From positions 1 through 8,890 of the forward strand of contig SFZC01000079.1 of the NCBI GenBank assembly GCA_004558955.1: a stretch of 8,890 bases of DNA, written 5' to 3'. The notes under the pieces are model-generated. The model searched no databases. It had not been told where the DNA came from and saw only the letters and a list, made by a program, of their open reading frames with translations. The DNA comes from a bacterium. Its GTDB lineage: Bacteria; Cyanobacteriota; Vampirovibrionia; Gastranaerophilales; Gastranaerophilaceae. Made by a program: the position numbers and the translations under genes. Shown here in pieces: positions 6,275-8,890 of this stretch (within the stretch, counting starts at the first letter, position 1; every line of letters starts with the position of its first letter).

Positions 6275-6286
6275 AAAGGAATATAT

Positions 6287-7087
6287 ATGGAAATTTTAGA
6301 TAGCGCGGATATTGGTGTGTTCGGCGGTTCCGGCTTTTATAGCTTTTTAGAAAACATTGAAGAATTTGAAGTTGAAACGCCTTACGGAAAGACAAGTGAC
6401 AGCGTTTTTATCGGTAAAATCGGTAAGCACAGAGTAGCATTTATGCCAAGACATGGTCGCAAACATTCTATTCCGCCTCATCTTGTAAATTTCAGAGCAA
6501 ATGTTTGGGCAATGAAACATTTGGGCTGTAAAAGAGTTATTTCACCATGTGCTGCGGGAAGTTTGCAAAAAGAAGTTAAACCGGGTGATTTTGTAATTTG
6601 TGACCAATTTGTTGATTGGACTGATGGCAGAAAAACCACCTTCTATGAAGGTCCTGTAGTTCAACATCCGTCACCTGCAGATACTTATTGTCCGGAATTG
6701 AGAGAACTTGCAATTAAAACAGCTAAAGATTTAGGAATTACCGTTCATGAAGAAGGTACCGTTGTTGTTATTAATGGTCCAAGATTTTCAACAAAGGCGG
6801 AATCTGCGTTCTTTACAAGACAAGGTTGGCAGGTAATCAATATGACGGCTTTCCCTGAAGCGTATTTGGTTAAAGAATTGAATATGTGTCCGTTGAATAT
6901 TTCTCTAATTACAGACTATGATGCAGGTTTGGTCGGTGATGTTCCGCCGGTATCGCATGAAGCGGTTATTCAAGTATTTAATAACAATCTTTCTAAATTG
7001 AAATCTTTGTTATTTACAATGATAGAGAATATTCCTTCTGAAACTAATCATTGTGAGTGTGAAAATTCGGTAACATTGGATTTATAA
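6287..7087 (+). CDS. mtnP: S-methyl-5'-thioadenosine phosphorylase
   Basis: Cytosolic purine-nucleoside-phosphorylase-family enzyme that splits methylthioadenosine with phosphate into adenine and 5-methylthioribose 1-phosphate, salvaging the by-product of polyamine synthesis. The 266-residue length fits the family. Visible motifs are the phosphate-binding loop GVFGGSGFYSF near the N-terminus, MPRHGRKHSIPPHLVNFRAN, SPCAAGSLQ, INGPRFSTKAES, and NMTAFPEAYLVKE with Met186 in the nucleoside pocket. TDYD (209-212) places Asp210 and Asp212 where the human enzyme has Asp220 and Asp222, the mark of 6-aminopurine specificity, against 6-oxopurine phosphorylases. The ATG has AAAGGA at 6 nt. The last residues (HCECENSVTLDL) form a short variable tail. 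It leads an operon with two yggT-like genes and trkA, to which it has no evident functional tie. No other methionine-salvage gene lies in the window. Confidence 0.93.
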   Translation: MEILDSADIGVFGGSGFYSFLENIEEFEVETPYGKTSDSVFIGKIGKHRVAFMPRHGRKHSIPPHLVNFRANVWAMKHLGCKRVISPCAAGSLQKEVKPGDFVICDQFVDWTDGRKTTFYEGPVVQHPSPADTYCPELRELAIKTAKDLGITVHEEGTVVVINGPRFSTKAESAFFTRQGWQVINMTAFPEAYLVKELNMCPLNISLITDYDAGLVGDVPPVSHEAVIQVFNNNLSKLKSLLFTMIENIPSETNHCECENSVTLDL

Positions 7088-7089
7088 TT

Positions 7090-7476
7090 TTGAAAAAGTC
7101 ATATTTTATCGCAGATTTTATATTATTTTTAAGCAGAGTAATTAACCTATATATGTACTATGTAGGTTTTGCCTGCTTGTTGTCTTGGGTTCCGAATATT
7201 AACCCTGATTATCCGTTGTTCCATTTTATTTTTGTTTCAACGGGATTTTATTTGTTACCGCAAATTTTTGGGTTTGTATTTGCACCGTTGCTTGTGATGA
7301 CCGTGTGCGTTTTGATTTCACAGGGGTTGATTAAACTTTATTTGAAGTTAACAAAGGACAAAAGACCCGAGATAATTATAATGTCGCCTGAAGACTTTTT
7401 TAAAAAGTTGGAGCAGGAAAATCTGAAGAAAAACGAAGAAAAAACTGATAAGGAAGAAAATAATGATAGCAATTAA
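7090..7476 (+). CDS. YggT-family membrane protein, divergent, with charged C-terminal tail
   Basis: Small integral membrane protein of 128 residues, 2 nt after the mtnP stop. Two hydrophobic stretches are visible, about residues 6-32 and 44-84. They are linked by SWVPNINPDYPLFHFIF, which matches the YggT/YlmG signature of an S/T-W-x-P turn followed by NP. It lacks the FR-x-IPP motif of canonical members, which its neighbour has. Residues from about 86 to the end are a cytosolic-looking tail rich in Lys and Glu (KKLEQENLKKNEEKTDKEE). The start is TTG; the only nearby ATG (residue 22) would destroy the first helix, so TTG is preferred, aided by a weak GGA at 9 nt and by coupling to mtnP. YggT proteins are of uncertain role: osmotic tolerance in E. 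coli and division or nucleoid effects for cyanobacterial and plastid YlmG. Its 3' end overlaps the next gene by 14 nt. Confidence 0.8.
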   Translation: MKKSYFIADFILFLSRVINLYMYYVGFACLLSWVPNINPDYPLFHFIFVSTGFYLLPQIFGFVFAPLLVMTVCVLISQGLIKLYLKLTKDKRPEIIIMSPEDFFKKLEQENLKKNEEKTDKEENNDSN

Positions 7477-7756
7477 AATACTTGAAGCGATAGCAAATTG
7501 CTTTTATGTCTTTTTGTTACTCATCTTTGTAAGATGTTTGTTGACGTGGTTCCCGTTTGTTAATTGGGAAAATCCGATTATAAAAATTTTACGTCTTGCA
7601 ACGGACGGGTATTTGAACTGGTTTAGAAAATTTATTCCGCCGCTTGGTCAATTTGACTTGTCGCCAATGGTTGCAGGCTTTGCGTTGATTATATTGCGTA
7701 ATGTGACTTTGTATTTGGCGATATTTATAATGAGTATGTTAGGATTTCTTAGGTAG
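7463..7756 (+). CDS. YggT-family membrane protein
   Basis: A canonical-looking single-domain YggT/YlmG protein of 97 residues. The first helix spans about residues 5-27. It is followed by RCLLTWFPFVNWENPI (24-39), then the amphipathic segment LNWFRKFIPPLGQFDLSP (51-68), and a second helix (about 69-95). The family's usual proline after the conserved Thr is replaced (TDGYLN). The ATG overlaps the end of the preceding paralogue by 14 nt and has AGGA at 8 nt. Two adjacent YggT genes could work as a hetero-oligomer; this is inference. trkA follows after 6 nt. That order is notable because E. coli YggT was linked to osmotic growth in K+-uptake-deficient cells, although the molecular activity is unknown. 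Confidence 0.9.
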   Translation: MIAIKILEAIANCFYVFLLLIFVRCLLTWFPFVNWENPIIKILRLATDGYLNWFRKFIPPLGQFDLSPMVAGFALIILRNVTLYLAIFIMSMLGFLR

Positions 7757-7762
7757 TCGGTT

Positions 7763-8890
7763 ATGAAGATTGTAATTTATGGGGCAACGGAAATTGGTTG
7801 TTTGCTCGCTACGGAATTTTTTGAAGACCATGATATAACGGTCATTGATAAAGAAGAAAACCGTACGGAAGATTTTGACAGACTTGATATCAGTTTTATA
7901 CAGGGCAGTGCTGCTGATATAAATGTTCTAAAGGCGGCGGATATTGTTAATGCTGATGTTTTTATTGCCTGTACGGGGTATGATGAACGAAATATTGTGG
8001 CATGTTTGACCGTTAAAAAAGTCAGCGGGATTAAAACGATTTGTTTCGTATCAAAATCCGAGTATCAGGACGTTTTGGCATTGAATAACAATACTGATTA
8101 TCTGAATGATTTTTATATTGATTACGTTATTTGGCCGGAAGAACTCCTTACGCAAGAACTTTTCAGAATTGTTACTGTTGCTCACGCACTTGATGTTGAA
8201 AACTTTGCTGACGGTAAAGCAAGATTGCTTGAATATAAAGTTAAACCCGAGTCTTTGATTGTCGGAAAAATGGTGAAAGATTGCGGATTTACGAAAGATA
8301 CGATTATTGTCGGAATTAAACGTGGAAGTTTGTTATTTATTCCAAACGGTTTAACCGAAATTAACGCGGATGATAAATTGATTTTTATGGGAACTGCTCA
8401 CTCGTTAGATATTTTGGCGGGTACGTTTTTCCACGAAAAAGAACAGGTTAAGACTGCTGCAATTATTGGGGGCGGAAATGTTGGGTATATGCTTGCTAAA
8501 AGTCTGGAGGATTTGAAGATTAAAACGAAAATCATCGAGAAAAATTATGACCGTTGTGAGTTTTTAGCTCAAGAATTGACTAAAACCCTTGTTATTAACG
8601 GTGACGGAACAAATTTGAAACTTCTTGATGAAGAAGAAATAGGTGAGTCTGATGTCGTAATTTCGGTTACAAATAACGATGAGCGAAATTTATTATGTTC
8701 GTTGCTGGTTAAACAACTCGGTGTAAAACGTGTAATTTCTCGGGTGTCAAAGGTTTTGAATATTCCGCTGTTTGAAAAAGTCGGAATTGATATTGCGGTG
8801 TCTTCAAAAACTTCTGCAATCAACGAGTACAGCACTGAATATAAGTTTATAAAAGGCACACCTGATGATGTATCAAAACTCGCTGCTGAA
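7763..8890 (+). CDS. trkA: TrkA-like K+ uptake regulatory subunit (C-terminus beyond window)
   Basis: An open frame of 376 codons from the ATG at 7763 to the right edge. Full TrkA proteins have about 450 residues, so some 80 are missing. It has the duplicated RCK (Rossmann plus TrkA-C) layout of the cytosolic nucleotide-binding ring that gates TrkH/KtrB-type K+ transporters. RCK1 shows GATEIG (7-12), acidic Asp29 at the end of strand 2, and TGYDERN (71-77). A TrkA-C-like segment covers about 150-225. RCK2 shows GGGNVG (236-241), Glu259 at the end of strand 2, and TNNDERN. The RCK1 loop has Thr9 in place of the middle Gly of GxGxxG, while RCK2 is canonical, so the first NAD(H)/ATP site may be weaker. 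AGG lies 9 nt before the ATG, and the gene follows the second yggT by 6 nt. A trkH-type channel gene may follow beyond the edge. Confidence 0.9.
   Translation, partial: MKIVIYGATEIGCLLATEFFEDHDITVIDKEENRTEDFDRLDISFIQGSAADINVLKAADIVNADVFIACTGYDERNIVACLTVKKVSGIKTICFVSKSEYQDVLALNNNTDYLNDFYIDYVIWPEELLTQELFRIVTVAHALDVENFADGKARLLEYKVKPESLIVGKMVKDCGFTKDTIIVGIKRGSLLFIPNGLTEINADDKLIFMGTAHSLDILAGTFFHEKEQVKTAAIIGGGNVGYMLAKSLEDLKIKTKIIEKNYDRCEFLAQELTKTLVINGDGTNLKLLDEEEIGESDVVISVTNNDERNLLCSLLVKQLGVKRVISRVSKVLNIPLFEKVGIDIAVSSKTSAINEYSTEYKFIKGTPDDVSKLAAE

Larger units (their letters stand above)
5924..6286. other. Divergent intergenic region between the exported-protein gene and mtnP
   Basis: This 363-bp AT-rich stretch separates two divergent units. 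From left to right it holds the ribosome site and promoter of the exported-protein gene (minus strand), a hairpin with a T-run on the minus strand, then about 140 bp in which I see no gene, and finally the candidate promoters and ribosome site (AAAGGA, 6275-6280) of mtnP. I saw no credible protein frame and no riboswitch-like structure in it. Confidence 0.8.

Noticed and set aside
6068..6286. SAM-type riboswitch before mtnP
   Set aside because: The region is AT-rich without the multi-helix structure or conserved cores of known SAM riboswitches, and the likely leader is only about 47 nt.
8569..8859. Minus-strand open frame of 96 codons at the right edge
   Set aside because: It is antisense to the RCK2 domain of trkA, whose motifs are clear in the plus frame, and it shows no motif of its own.

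Overview
The window looks like ordinary chromosome from a low-GC (roughly 35-40 %, estimated by eye) bacterium. Gene content and protein style (alpha-type glutamine synthetase, a pair of YggT-family membrane proteins, a lineage-restricted-looking short protein at the left edge) would fit a gut Gastranaerophilales/Melainabacteria-like organism, with Firmicutes or another AT-rich gut lineage as alternatives. This placement is an inference from the proteins; there is no rRNA or other taxonomic marker here. I see no insertion sequence, phage gene, CRISPR array, tRNA or rRNA.

Left part, minus strand. Positions 1-285 hold the N-terminal part of an unrecognised protein that runs off the left edge. 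Next comes glnA (468-1832), with a strong hairpin terminator below it and a well-formed sigma70-type promoter above it. Just upstream of that promoter is a tandem repeat of TGTAAAG at one helical turn. A large bidirectional-looking hairpin (1969-2028) then ends the next unit.

Middle part, minus strand, in transcription order from the right: a secreted protein of unknown function (5923-5237), a TPR protein (5228-4305), proS (4216-2483) and panD (2461-2105). The first two are separated by 8 nt and the last two by 21 nt. The 88-nt gap before proS leaves open whether all four form one transcript. A good promoter lies at 5955-5983.

Positions 5924-6286 form a divergent intergenic region. It carries the promoters of both flanking units and an intrinsic terminator on the minus strand that has no gene in front of it.

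Right part, plus strand: mtnP (6287-7087), two adjacent YggT-family membrane proteins (7090-7476 and 7463-7756) and a trkA-like two-RCK-domain K+ uptake regulator (from 7763, cut off by the right edge). Gaps of 2 nt, an overlap of 14 nt and a gap of 6 nt make this a tight operon. The last three genes suggest a membrane/potassium or osmotic module.

No clear undescribed system is present. The best leads are the orphan terminator (possible small RNA), the repeat-based glnA control region, a substitution at the feedback-control position of glutamine synthetase, and the yggT-yggT-trkA grouping.
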